Part shown: piece by piece, positions 19,223 through 28,512 of the stretch
Position numbering within the stretch: position 1 is the stretch's first letter
Layout of the letters: every line of letters starts with the position of its first letter
From: Ustilago trichophora
Taxonomy: Eukaryota; Basidiomycota; Ustilaginomycetes; Ustilaginales; Ustilaginaceae
NCBI GenBank assembly: GCA_900323505.1
Contig: OOIN01000017.1
Span: 496,001-560,000, forward strand
Length of the DNA stretch: 64,000 nt
Direction: 5' to 3'
The notes under the pieces: generated by a model
Told to the model about the DNA's origin: nothing
Database searches by the model: none
What the model saw: only the letters and a program-made list of their open reading frames with translations
Made by a program: the position numbers and the translations under genes

Positions 19223-21286
19223 CTACTTCTTCTTCTTGTTCTTCTCGTCGTCCTTTGCGGTGGCTTTGCGCTTCTTTGTGTCCCTCTCTTCCTTCTGCTC
19301 GTCGGCCTGCTCGTAGACCACATCGTCCGAATCATCCCCATCCTCCTCCTCTTCCGCCTCTTCCTTCTTCGCTGAGCCTTCAGTGGCTCCATCAGGCGCA
19401 CCCTCTGTCGTCCTCTCTTCACATTTTGGCGCCTTGGCCCAATCTGGAATCTTCTGACCGGGTCTGTTCTTCCAATCAAACTCCTTCGGCGGGTCCTTGA
19501 ATCCGTGCTTTTTCTTCAACAATTCATCCGCTTTGCCATCCAACACTTCCTTACTTGTTCCATGTAGATTAGCCTGATAGCAAATCTTCATCCTCTGCAT
19601 ATTCTCCCCCTTGGTCTCCTTCTCATCCAGCATCGGGTAAGGGTAGTCTTTCCCGATTATACATCCTGCTTTCTTCTGTACGTCGAGGGGAGCGTTGAAA
19701 GGCTCGTAAATGTACTTGTCGGGGAACTTTGCCAGTTCGGGGCAATACTTGCGGACCAGCGCACCAGTTTTATCGTACTTGGCGGGGAACGTGGCGAGCC
19801 CATAGAGGCGGAAGTACTGGGAGAAGAATGCTGAGCAGGACAACCACATCCAGTTGCCTGGGTTGGAGCAAGGATCCCAATCGATCAGGTACTCGTCAAA
19901 GATCTCCGCTCCGCGCTCCCAGGAGATCCAGCATTGACCTCGGGTGAGGAAGGCTGCGACAGAGTGACGTCCCAGGTGATGCATCCAGCCTTCAAGTCTG
20001 AGTTGTCGCATCAGAGCGTCGATCCAAGGAAATCCCGTTTGGCCCATCTTGTACGCTGAAAGCCTAGCTTCCGACACGGCATCACCAGGCGGGCGTGGAA
20101 GAATTGGCTCGCCGTCTTTGTCATAATGCGTGGGGAGATACCAATCTATGTACCTGCACACCTCGTTTCCTCGCACTCTTTGGAAAGAATCGCCGATAGC
20201 ATGTTCCGCACATGCATACATATCTCTGAACAACAATTGCCCGTTCAGATTCTCCGGAGGGCCAGTCTTGCTTCCACCCTTGTACTTTTTCTTGGCCTCC
20301 TCGACGTCCCACCAGAACTTGCGGACGCTAAGACAGCCGAATTTGAGATAGGGCGACATGAGGGTTGTAGAAGGATCTTCTGCTGATTGTCCGGGAGAGG
20401 TCTTGGGCTTGGCAAAAGTGGCAACGTACTCGGCATCTTTGCAGATCTTGGCGAGCTTTTCGAGGGCTAGAGTTTCGCCTCCTTTGATCGTGTCGCGGAT
20501 CTTGTTGGCGTCCATGCCTAGAGATTCGAGAGTGGGAACGGAGAAGAGGTCGGATGCTTCGCCATTGACAGTCTCGTAGCAGGTCACTTCTTTATCTCGT
20601 TGGCCGCCGAGTTGGGTCGAGTTCAGATCGACGGATTCGGGGCCTTCCCTGCCCTTACCAGTGTAGTGGGGGAGTCCGTCGAGGCTTTTTGCCAGCTCGT
20701 TTAGGGTGTCTTTCAGGTTCTTAGCCTTAGAGCCCTCCACCAAGGGCAGTGGCAGACTTTTAGGAGCCTCGATAGGTTTAGGAACATCCCCCATATCCGC
20801 GACAATCTTCTGCAGCGTACTAATCGCCATAGTCGGCTTGCCTTTATTCTTCTTCACCACTTCCTCTGGATCATACAAATGATGCCCCTGAACAGCGACC
20901 ACCTCAACTTCGCTCTTCTTTGCTGCTTCCAGAATCAACCTGTCTCTGCGCCTTCCGTATGCAGAGGGATCCTTCTCAATGACCAGATGGGTAATCTTCC
21001 ATCGTTTCCACAACTCGGGGAGGAGCTCGGTGGGCTCTCCACGAACAACCAGAAGTTGGCTGTTCGATTGCGTCGCGGTGATCCGCTCGGAGAGAGCGTT
21101 CATAGACTCCAGAAGGAAGCGAAAGCGGTTGATGCCCACACGATGCTTGTAGACGTAGTTCGGGTCCCAGCACCATACGGGGAACAGGGCGGAGGGTTTA
21201 AGATCTAGTGCAGCTTGAAGCGCAGGGGAATCGTGAAGGCGCAGGTCGGTACGAAACCAGTATAGGACTCGGGCTGACTTCGTCAT
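19223..21286 (-). CDS. (6-4) photolyase / animal-type cryptochrome
   Basis: A 687-residue member of the photolyase/cryptochrome family. The N-terminal alpha/beta antenna domain starts VLYWFRTDLRLHDS; the FAD-binding helical domain spans about 300-560. WMHHLGRHSVAAFLTRG holds the two active-site His residues (437 and 441) expected of (6-4) photolyases, and the later SNPGNWMWLS and YIYEPFNAP blocks match the (6-4)/animal cryptochrome branch rather than CPD class I enzymes. The Asn in SNPG sits where (6-4) enzymes carry the flavin-N5 Asn. Compared with animal enzymes there are extra residues at about 170-250 and 385-405, and a charged tail (about 625-687): an acidic run followed by Lys/Arg-rich KKRKATAKDDEKNKKKK, which looks like a nuclear localisation signal. 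It probably repairs UV photoproducts using light, but a signalling role is also possible. Confidence 0.9.
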   Translation of the reverse strand: MTKSARVLYWFRTDLRLHDSPALQAALDLKPSALFPVWCWDPNYVYKHRVGINRFRFLLESMNALSERITATQSNSQLLVVRGEPTELLPELWKRWKITHLVIEKDPSAYGRRRDRLILEAAKKSEVEVVAVQGHHLYDPEEVVKKNKGKPTMAISTLQKIVADMGDVPKPIEAPKSLPLPLVEGSKAKNLKDTLNELAKSLDGLPHYTGKGREGPESVDLNSTQLGGQRDKEVTCYETVNGEASDLFSVPTLESLGMDANKIRDTIKGGETLALEKLAKICKDAEYVATFAKPKTSPGQSAEDPSTTLMSPYLKFGCLSVRKFWWDVEEAKKKYKGGSKTGPPENLNGQLLFRDMYACAEHAIGDSFQRVRGNEVCRYIDWYLPTHYDKDGEPILPRPPGDAVSEARLSAYKMGQTGFPWIDALMRQLRLEGWMHHLGRHSVAAFLTRGQCWISWERGAEIFDEYLIDWDPCSNPGNWMWLSCSAFFSQYFRLYGLATFPAKYDKTGALVRKYCPELAKFPDKYIYEPFNAPLDVQKKAGCIIGKDYPYPMLDEKETKGENMQRMKICYQANLHGTSKEVLDGKADELLKKKHGFKDPPKEFDWKNRPGQKIPDWAKAPKCEERTTEGAPDGATEGSAKKEEAEEEEDGDDSDDVVYEQADEQKEERDTKKRKATAKDDEKNKKKK

Positions 21287-22007
21287 GTTGGGTAGGTCTG
21301 ATTCTGTGCGTCTCTATGATGGTCTTTGTGTCTACGAGGGGGTGATCCTTCGGGTTTATTCTGGGCTCTCTATCTGAAGGAACAATGTGAGCTCTGAGGC
21401 TTCCAAGATGGTGAGGGGAGGCGAAGGCAAAGATCTCTCTCATACAGAAGACAGCAGGACGAAGTAAGAATGAGCCCCCCTAATGAAAGGCAAGAACACC
21501 TGGAAGTGGAGGCCGCTATCTTCACTGCACACCGCATCGTCTGTGTTCTCAATCAACAAAACAATCATGCAGTCCATCAGCTGTCAAACCGGACCTCTGT
21601 CTGCGCCTTTTCCCAGCCTTCATCGAGAGGAATGCACGCCAAAAGAACGGGCATTAGCGAAAAAAAGAATCAACAAGGGTTACCTAGTGTGTTGCGGTGT
21701 TCAGCTTACGCAAGGCCATGCGAAGTGCCGATCTGGACGTTTTGAAGGTTCGGCTACATAACATCGAAGTGGGGATTTCATCGATCGGGATGTTCTTTTG
21801 GAATTGGGTCCCGATGTGATTGAGAGAAGCAGCGCGCTGGGACCAACTCGCACTTGATATTTCTAGCTTCTCTCCATGTCATTCACGGTTTCTTCTCTCG
21901 TCAACATCTCGCAACAACTTCATTCAACAACATCGAACAAGAAGCCCCTCGTCGCATCAAGAGGCTCAGTCTACAAGGGTTCCTCATATAAAGCAAAGAG
22001 ATTAGCC
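21287..22007. other. Divergent intergenic region, 0.72 kb
   Basis: A shared upstream region for the photolyase gene (minus) and the EMC5 gene (plus). No other gene was seen. Confidence 0.5.
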
Positions 22008-22752
22008 ATGACTGCTTTTGGAAAACTACTTCTTACGATTGGCACTCGTAGGTCTTCATCTTAATCCGACCACAAAACGGCAACGAAGACCAGAGACCCG
22101 CTTGATAGCAGCTGACCATCTATCAAATCTTACCGCCTCCAAACATTGCTTATCTCACAGTCGTCTTCTTCCACGCCGCATACTCAACGTATGAGCGTAA
22201 GTCTCCTTCATCCCGTAACCAGAGGCTTGACTCGAGATCCGACCTTACAAGCAAAGCCGTAACAACCACATGACCCTTTGCTGACACCAATCTCCCCACC
22301 CCATCAAACCTTGCTACCTTGAATCGCTCTCAGATCTCTCATTGAGAAAGTCGCTCGGCCTCGTCGGCGCAGAAGCCAAATCGATGCCCATCGACGTAAG
22401 TCCCCCCTTCTCAGAGCTATATCAATTCACCTTACTGGCCACCTAACCAACCAATTCTCTTTCTCTTTCTGGGCTGCAGATCACACTCGAAACCCTAGTC
22501 TCATTTATCGTGATCCTCCTAGGTATCGCGTTAACAGCATCGCCGTTGAAACACGTCACTTGGGCCAGCGAGATGCGCACAAAGTAAGTATCTTCCCCCA
22601 ACGACTTCTAGGAGAAAAACCATGTTCTGACCACATTGTTAATTCTTGCTCTGCTGATGTGGCGCAACAGATCGGTGGACGAAGTGGACGCCCGCTCAGG
22701 TTTCGCATCTCTCACACATCGAGGTCAGGTTCTGTTCGCGTCCAGCGATTAG
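22008..22752 (+). CDS. EMC5: ER membrane protein complex subunit 5 (EMC5/MMGT type), five exons
   Basis: Rebuilt by splicing. Exons are 22008-22047, 22161-22196, 22334-22395, 22480-22583 and 22671-22752. All four introns start GTAAGT or GTAGGT, end in CAG, and keep the frame. The 107-residue product opens with a hydrophobic helix (FGKLLLTIGTLVFFHAAYST), then KSMPIDITLETLVSFIVIL, which matches the 'LPIDIVLQTLLAF' core of human MMGT1/EMC5, and it ends with a short cytosolic tail containing FASLTHRG. EMC5 is a two-helix core subunit of the complex that inserts membrane proteins into the ER. The protein is slightly shorter than human (131). Four introns in a 745-base gene stand out in this intron-poor window. 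It is convergent with the permease gene, 180 bases away. Confidence 0.88.
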
Positions 22753-22932
22753 GTGGCCCTTCATTTTGGCGGATTGTTTCATCTTGTGTCACCTTGCAAG
22801 CTCAATTTTTCTCCCAGCACTGCAGCACGATCGAGTTCGAGAGAGACACATCATCAAGGGATATCTTTGGTAGCGTTCATGAGAGCAGACGAGAGCAGAG
22901 TAAAATTGGTACAATAGACTACGAGGTGTTCA

Positions 22933-24561
22933 TCACTTCTCCTCGGAGCTGTGGCTAGCGACGTCCACGGCCGGTTTGGAGTCAACCGTATCCGCAGCCG
23001 CTGCATGTGCATGCGCAGCCTTCGCCTCATCCGTAACAGCTCCCAGCGGGCCCACATAATGTCTGCTGCCCCAAGCAAACCACCAACCAGCACTGAGCAC
23101 AAAGAAGAAGGCAAACACAACCGAAGCATAGTTCATCGTACTCGCCTCGACCTCCATCGTTGTAGGCATGCAGAATAGCACCGTGGCCAACACGATCCAA
23201 ACAAAGGTGATCATGTTAATCACGTAACCGAATCGGCCCAAGTTCCAGGGAGCACCCTTAAGCATGCTTCGCCGTCTGAACATGGCCACTGCGATAGGGA
23301 TGCCGTAGCTGATGCTCAGGCAGATGGTGGCGACACCGGTGAAGGCCGAAAAGGCGGCTGTGTTGCCAAGGTAGATGAGGCCAAGAAGCGAGACGACGAC
23401 GGTCGATAAGATGAGAGCGTTGAGGGGCAGGTCGAGGGATTTGTTGACTTTGGACCAGTACTTGCTGCCGGGGATGGCACCATCACGAGCAAAGGCCCAG
23501 GTGCATCGGAGGGCGACAGTGAGAGATCCAATTCCGGCAAAGGTGAAGACGCCAAGGATGATGAAGAGCAATCCAAAGCCTCCTCCTGCTGAACCGGTAG
23601 CCAAGGAGAAGAGCACGGGGATAGGTTGGCCAGCAGCAGTAGAAAGCAGAGCAGCGGCGTCAGGAGTGAGAATGAAAAGCACAGGGATAAGGTAGACAAA
23701 TCCGGTAATGCTCGCTGCGACTACGGACCAAACGATCGCCCTGGGTACCTGCTTCTCGGGCTCTGCGACCTCCTCGCACAACGCTGCGACTGTGCCATAG
23801 CCCGTTAAAGTATATGCCGCCTGCAGCAGGCCAACAAAGAACGCCCATCCATCAGGCCAGCCGCTGGTGTTCTCCCAACCGGCAAAGACGAACTCGGCGT
23901 CCTTACGGCCATCTTTGGCGCGCGCCAGAATGGTGATAGCGATAATGAGCGTTCCTGCGGCGGTCCAGTAAAACGAAAGCGTGTTGAGGCGATCCAGGTA
24001 GTTGTACTTGACACCGTAGGCGTTGACGATGGCAGCAATCAACATACACGCCCAGAAAGTTAGGATGGTATGCCAGGCTTCGGGGGCCCACTCGTTGTTC
24101 CTGAACTGCGAAATGGCCGCCATGATCAGTTGAGCTCCACCAAAGTTGATTGAGAGACAGAGAGTCCAGTTGGCTACGAGAGATACCCAGCCTACGATCC
24201 ATGACGTGAGAGGAGCCCATCTCTTGGTCGCAACGAAAGCTGCCCATACGTAGACACCTCCAGAGGTGGGATACATGGAACATAGCTCCGCGAGAGACGC
24301 AGCCATGCAAAGTGAGATAAGGGAGACGACTAACCACCCATAGAGGATGGTTACAGGTCCACCGCAGGTTAGGGCGATGGAGAAGGCGGTACTGAGACCG
24401 AAGGGCGCCGCGATGATCGAGAAACTGAGACCCAGAATGGTCATCATGCTCAAATTACGTTTGAGTTGGGCATCGTAGCCCATCGATGCAAGGCGAGCGT
24501 CGGCGCCTGCACCTGCAGAAACGATCGAATGGACGCTCGTGGTCGCCTTCATTTCGGACAT
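22933..24561 (-). CDS. Amino acid/choline-type permease (APC superfamily)
   Basis: A 542-residue membrane protein with about twelve hydrophobic segments. The start at 24561 (MSEMKATTSVHS) is chosen because the frame further upstream encodes Pro/Ser-rich leader. The first helix block reads NLSMMTILGLSFSIIAAPFG with ALTCGGPVTILYGW after it, typical of the fungal amino acid/choline transporter (ACT) subfamily, which includes Uga4 (GABA) and Hnm1 (choline). The segment LAELCSMYPTSGGVYVWA and the consensus helix with CEEVAEPEKQVPRAI are further hallmarks. The substrate could be GABA, another amino acid or choline; sequence reading cannot decide. It is divergent from the thioesterase gene. The second permease at 41715-43379 is a distant relative of the same subfamily. 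Confidence 0.88.
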   Translation of the reverse strand: MSEMKATTSVHSIVSAGAGADARLASMGYDAQLKRNLSMMTILGLSFSIIAAPFGLSTAFSIALTCGGPVTILYGWLVVSLISLCMAASLAELCSMYPTSGGVYVWAAFVATKRWAPLTSWIVGWVSLVANWTLCLSINFGGAQLIMAAISQFRNNEWAPEAWHTILTFWACMLIAAIVNAYGVKYNYLDRLNTLSFYWTAAGTLIIAITILARAKDGRKDAEFVFAGWENTSGWPDGWAFFVGLLQAAYTLTGYGTVAALCEEVAEPEKQVPRAIVWSVVAASITGFVYLIPVLFILTPDAAALLSTAAGQPIPVLFSLATGSAGGGFGLLFIILGVFTFAGIGSLTVALRCTWAFARDGAIPGSKYWSKVNKSLDLPLNALILSTVVVSLLGLIYLGNTAAFSAFTGVATICLSISYGIPIAVAMFRRRSMLKGAPWNLGRFGYVINMITFVWIVLATVLFCMPTTMEVEASTMNYASVVFAFFFVLSAGWWFAWGSRHYVGPLGAVTDEAKAAHAHAAAADTVDSKPAVDVASHSSEEK

Positions 24562-25850
24562 GTTGCCGTTTGGCGGGTGCGTTAAGCCTGGTGTCCTCAA
24601 GGGTGGGTCGTTCCACGATTGGAGGAGTTTCTGTGTTTTGAAGGCCGCGCTGGAATCCAACTGCAATGGCAGTGGCAGCTGTGATGGTGAGGGAGGGAGC
24701 GGAACGATGTTAGGAGGTTGAGTCGTGAACGAGGATGAAATGGGAAACGAGAAGGAAGGAGCGCAACGGAAGGTGGACCCGGTCACACACACACACACGG
24801 GAGAACTCTATCTGTGCTGGCTCGAGCGAGCATGCATGGGACAGAGAACCCAGCGCTTATCAGCCGAGCACAAGGAACGACACTGTGCCGTGTGCTTTCC
24901 AACTTTGTGTATCGTATCTGACGATGCTTAGGACACCAACCGCAGGCTCAGACTCCGCTGCGAGAGAGCGTGTTGCCGATGCTCAAAGATACAATTGTTG
25001 TGTGTCGAACGTCGGTGAAAGCAAAGTCCAGGGTGGTCATGTGGACAATGTATGTGTACAAAGATAGCGAGCGGACTGTAAAGATCAAGGCACGGGAACG
25101 CGGGGTCGAGCGAGAGTCAAAGAATGAGCGTATTGCACATCCTACTCTTGATCGTTAAGCAAAGGCCAAAGCTTGCTCTTTGCTCTTCCACTGGCATGAG
25201 CGGTTGCCGAGTTGGGATTGAGCCAAAAAGAGTGACACTCTGTGTGTTCTCGCTTAGTCTCATCGGGACAGGCACAGACAACAAGAGCAGCGTGGGGGAG
25301 TTGCGACTGTGTCCCCCAAACCACAAACGCAGTCGGGCCGACTCAGCATGGCTTTTGGCTTTGCAGCTGCTGATGCGCGATTAAGTCGACTTTGGGCAGG
25401 TGTCGGCTGCTCCAGATAAGAGTCACAGCGCCCGTGTCCGTGTAATTGTGATTAGGACTGTGACTGTGACCGTGACACTGTGACACTCTGTTCTCTGCGG
25501 GGATAGTCCGATGCACACTGATTAGCGGCGGAGTTGCCTTCATCGAGATGTGGGCCAATCAGCGAGCACGAGGCAATCAAGGCTTGGCATTCCTTTTACA
25601 GAGTTTGACAATGTTAGGCCTACAATCAATTCTTTTTGGCCGAAAATTGCACGGTTAAGTCCCCGAACCGAAATCCGAAGCAAAATGACCGCTTCCGGCA
25701 GCGAACAAAGCAGAAACAAGAGGACCCTGCATCCGAACACTTTGGGACAGGTATTACCACCACACTTGCCAAAGGGGCGCTTGAGCACCTCTGGTTTTGC
25801 TTCCCTTCCATCATAATTCTATCACCTAAATTCAGAAGGAGCTGTGAATC
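24562..25850. other. Divergent intergenic region, 1.29 kb
   Basis: Upstream region of the permease (minus) and thioesterase (plus) genes. It contains a CA repeat (24784-24798) and a GTGAC-rich stretch (25441-25488) that shares its first 13 bases with the stretch at 15026. No supported gene. Confidence 0.5.
24784..24798. repeat. (CA)n short microsatellite
   Basis: A run of about seven CA units in the leader region of the permease gene. Confidence 0.8.
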
Positions 25851-28022
25851 ATGACGACTTTACCATCTTGGAGAGATGCTAGCGCATCGCAGCTCTACAC
25901 TGCGGGCATCGTCACCTTTGGTGCATTCTTCTTGGTCCTATCAGGGGCGAACGTGGCTACTGCATATCTTCGCCATGCTATGCAGAGCGATATCTCCACA
26001 AGCAATGGTGCAACTGGCACAAGTAAGCAGCTGCAAGGACGACGCGGCAGTGCTGGCTCATTACTGGGTTCCAGCGATTCTAGTGCAAACGAGCGACGCA
26101 CAAAGCAAGGCAAGACGACCGACGAGAGCACCGTCCAAGTCACATATCCAATCACCGTCGAGATGTGCGACAATGCCTTTCACTCTGGCGCCTGCCTGGT
26201 CAGCCGCTCTCGACTTGACTCGTCAGATGACTCTTCGGAAGCACTGCCCAAGATTCGTGCCGGTGCACTGTTCAAGCTCATCGACGTTGTTGCTGGTGTA
26301 TCTGCCCGCAAGCATGCCGAGCTCAGCTGTGTTACCGTCAGCGTCGACTCGGTACTTCTTCTAGCTCCCATCTACCTTGGCGATCTTGTCCACCTTTCAG
26401 CTTCGGTCAACCGTGCTTGGGGAAGTAGTCTCGAAGTCGGTGTTCGAGTGGTCAAAGAAGACCCACGCACCGGCGCACGCGAATACGTCAGCCACGCATA
26501 CATGACCTTTGTCGCCATCTCGGGCTCTCCCACCTCCACAGCATCCAGCTCAACCTCTCAACCACCAGCCAGAGTCCGGCTTGCTTCGCGTCAAAGTCTA
26601 GCACCAACCTCTGTTTGGCTCCGCGTCACATCGCTGCTCACTGGACCAAGCGAACCTCCAAAGGCGCCCAAGCCACAACTCCTTCCACTGCTACCGAGGA
26701 CACCACTAGAAGCGAGACGACATATTCTCGCGGGACGTCGACGCGCAAAACGCATCGCCAACGCGCAGAAAGGCGAAGCAAGGGACGGTGTTTCCACCCA
26801 AGTTAAGAAGCGACTGAAGCAAGAGGTGCAAGAGATCTCGAGGACCGGTGGGAAATGGAGAGGCCCCGCAGAGGCAGAGACCGGCAGCTGGACGCCAGGC
26901 AGGCTCAGAATCGAAGCGGCTGATTTGCTGGCTGGTGCAGTGGGAAGTGATGTTTCGGCAATCACAGAGACAAAGACGTCGCAAGAGTGTCAGCTGGAAG
27001 CGTTGGAATTGGAGTTCGTGGTGCAGGCGTATGTCTCTAGGGATCCTGCAGTGACGGTCAAGCACGACGAGGGGATGGTCGAAATCAATCTTTCTGGTGA
27101 CATCCCCATCCGGCATCCACTCAACGTGGTCGAGAGGTTAGCGCAGCAGATCTCAGACGAACGGGAGCAAGAAGCTGCGGATTCTGATACGTACTCGTCC
27201 ACGTCGCTATTTGCAACTAAAATTCCAGAGTCGGGGTCGATACCGCTCCCCTCACCAAGTGCGCCTCTCACCGCCAGGCCTAATCTTGCTGTGGCAAGTG
27301 AGCACGGTTCTTTCTCACCGCCCAAGACACCAGCCACAGCCCGCCGCCGATCCGTATTCTCGCCTCTCAAACCCGCCCAGGAGCGCGAGGGCGATACCGA
27401 TCTCGACCAGTCCTCCACCAACACGCCGATCAAGACGCATATGTCGCACGACCTCACCCGTGCCCGACTTGCCTCAAAGCTCGCCAAACCGATCAAGGTC
27501 GCCAAAACCATGGCACGGACTCTGCACCTTGTATTTCCGGAGCATACCAACTCGGTCGGCGTGCTATTCGGTGGCCAGCTCATGGACTGGATGGAAGAAG
27601 CTGCGTTGTTGTCCGTACGTCATGTTGGACGAGGGAGAAGGTGGGGAACGGTTTCGCTGGACGGGCTGGAGTTTGAACAAGCCGTGGCTGTGGGAGAGAG
27701 TATGACATTCACCGCTGTGGTAGTGAGGACTTTTGTACAGTCCTGCGAGGTGTATGTTCTCGCCGAGGCAGAATCGAGGAATGGGACTAGGCGGGTGACG
27801 AATGACGCCCTGTTCACGTTGGCTTTCCCCTTGGACGAAGGAGATATCTCCTCCTCTATGCTGGCATCAGTCAGGGACGGAAGTCGGGCGAGACTTCTCA
27901 GACAAGTCGAAATGCCAGCCGGTTCGGCTTTGGCGACGTTTGCGGACGTTGCGGTGAAACGCCGAGAAAGCAGACTCGAAATGAAGCAGATGCTCGTTCG
28001 AATCTACTCCAATCCCAGCTAA
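25851..28022 (+). CDS. Double-hotdog acyl-CoA thioesterase with N-terminal membrane segment
   Basis: A 723-residue protein. A hydrophobic segment at about 18-40 (AGIVTFGAFFLVLSGANVA) may anchor it in a membrane or act as a targeting signal. The first hotdog domain (about 95-220) contains RAGALFKLIDVVAGVSARKH and SVDSVLLLAPIYLGD. The second (about 560-680) is more canonical: GVLFGGQLMDWMEEAALLSV, TVSLDGLEFEQAVAVGE and EVYVLAEAE. This duplicated arrangement is that of type II acyl-CoA thioesterases such as ACOT7/11/12, which hydrolyse fatty acyl-CoA to free acid and CoA. The roughly 330-residue stretch between the domains is Ser/Arg/Thr-rich and without recognisable fold, far longer than the linker in animal enzymes. 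Chain-length preference and location are unknown. Confidence 0.85.
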   Translation: MTTLPSWRDASASQLYTAGIVTFGAFFLVLSGANVATAYLRHAMQSDISTSNGATGTSKQLQGRRGSAGSLLGSSDSSANERRTKQGKTTDESTVQVTYPITVEMCDNAFHSGACLVSRSRLDSSDDSSEALPKIRAGALFKLIDVVAGVSARKHAELSCVTVSVDSVLLLAPIYLGDLVHLSASVNRAWGSSLEVGVRVVKEDPRTGAREYVSHAYMTFVAISGSPTSTASSSTSQPPARVRLASRQSLAPTSVWLRVTSLLTGPSEPPKAPKPQLLPLLPRTPLEARRHILAGRRRAKRIANAQKGEARDGVSTQVKKRLKQEVQEISRTGGKWRGPAEAETGSWTPGRLRIEAADLLAGAVGSDVSAITETKTSQECQLEALELEFVVQAYVSRDPAVTVKHDEGMVEINLSGDIPIRHPLNVVERLAQQISDEREQEAADSDTYSSTSLFATKIPESGSIPLPSPSAPLTARPNLAVASEHGSFSPPKTPATARRRSVFSPLKPAQEREGDTDLDQSSTNTPIKTHMSHDLTRARLASKLAKPIKVAKTMARTLHLVFPEHTNSVGVLFGGQLMDWMEEAALLSVRHVGRGRRWGTVSLDGLEFEQAVAVGESMTFTAVVVRTFVQSCEVYVLAEAESRNGTRRVTNDALFTLAFPLDEGDISSSMLASVRDGSRARLLRQVEMPAGSALATFADVAVKRRESRLEMKQMLVRIYSNPS

Positions 28023-28512
28023 TCATCCTCCTTGACAGTTTACCCTCGTTCAGTACTGTATCAGTAGAAGCATGCAATCACAACCACATGCACTGTACCG
28101 TAGCATCAACTTTGAATTCCACATAGACGAAGGCGTGAAGCGAAAGTGACTCGCTCGGCTGCGTACCACAGCAAGACGTCGGATTCCGGAGGCCGAGGGC
28201 GCCAAAAATGACTCGAACCTCAGCAGCAGCACGCTGACTGGAGAGGGGAGTTCTGTGTTCGGATTCCGGAAATCGGCAATGAGCTTTTTTTGGCCATTTC
28301 GCCGCTGCCGCCGCCGCCGCCGCCAGTATCGTGTGGAGCAGAAAAAAAAATGCTTCATGCAGTGTGGACCCTGCTTTCTGCTCTTGGCGTCTTGCCCCCA
28401 GCCAACCTCTTCGTCATCTGCATCTTGGCATTTCTGGCAATAAAGGTATAAGAACATCATGTCCCTCGCTCAGATATCTCCTTCTCCATCAACATAGACC
28501 TATACACGCAAG
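28023..28512. other. Intergenic region, 0.49 kb, upstream of the ABC-F gene
   Basis: It contains two identical copies of TCGGATTCCGGA (28179-28190 and 28259-28270), a GCC repeat (28307-28324), and TATAAG at 28447, 66 bases before the ABC-F start. A 12-codon open frame (28459-28497) lies between TATAAG and the start codon; it may or may not be in the transcript. Confidence 0.5.
28307..28324. repeat. (GCC)n trinucleotide repeat
   Basis: Six GCC units in non-coding DNA, upstream of the ABC-F gene. Confidence 0.85.
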
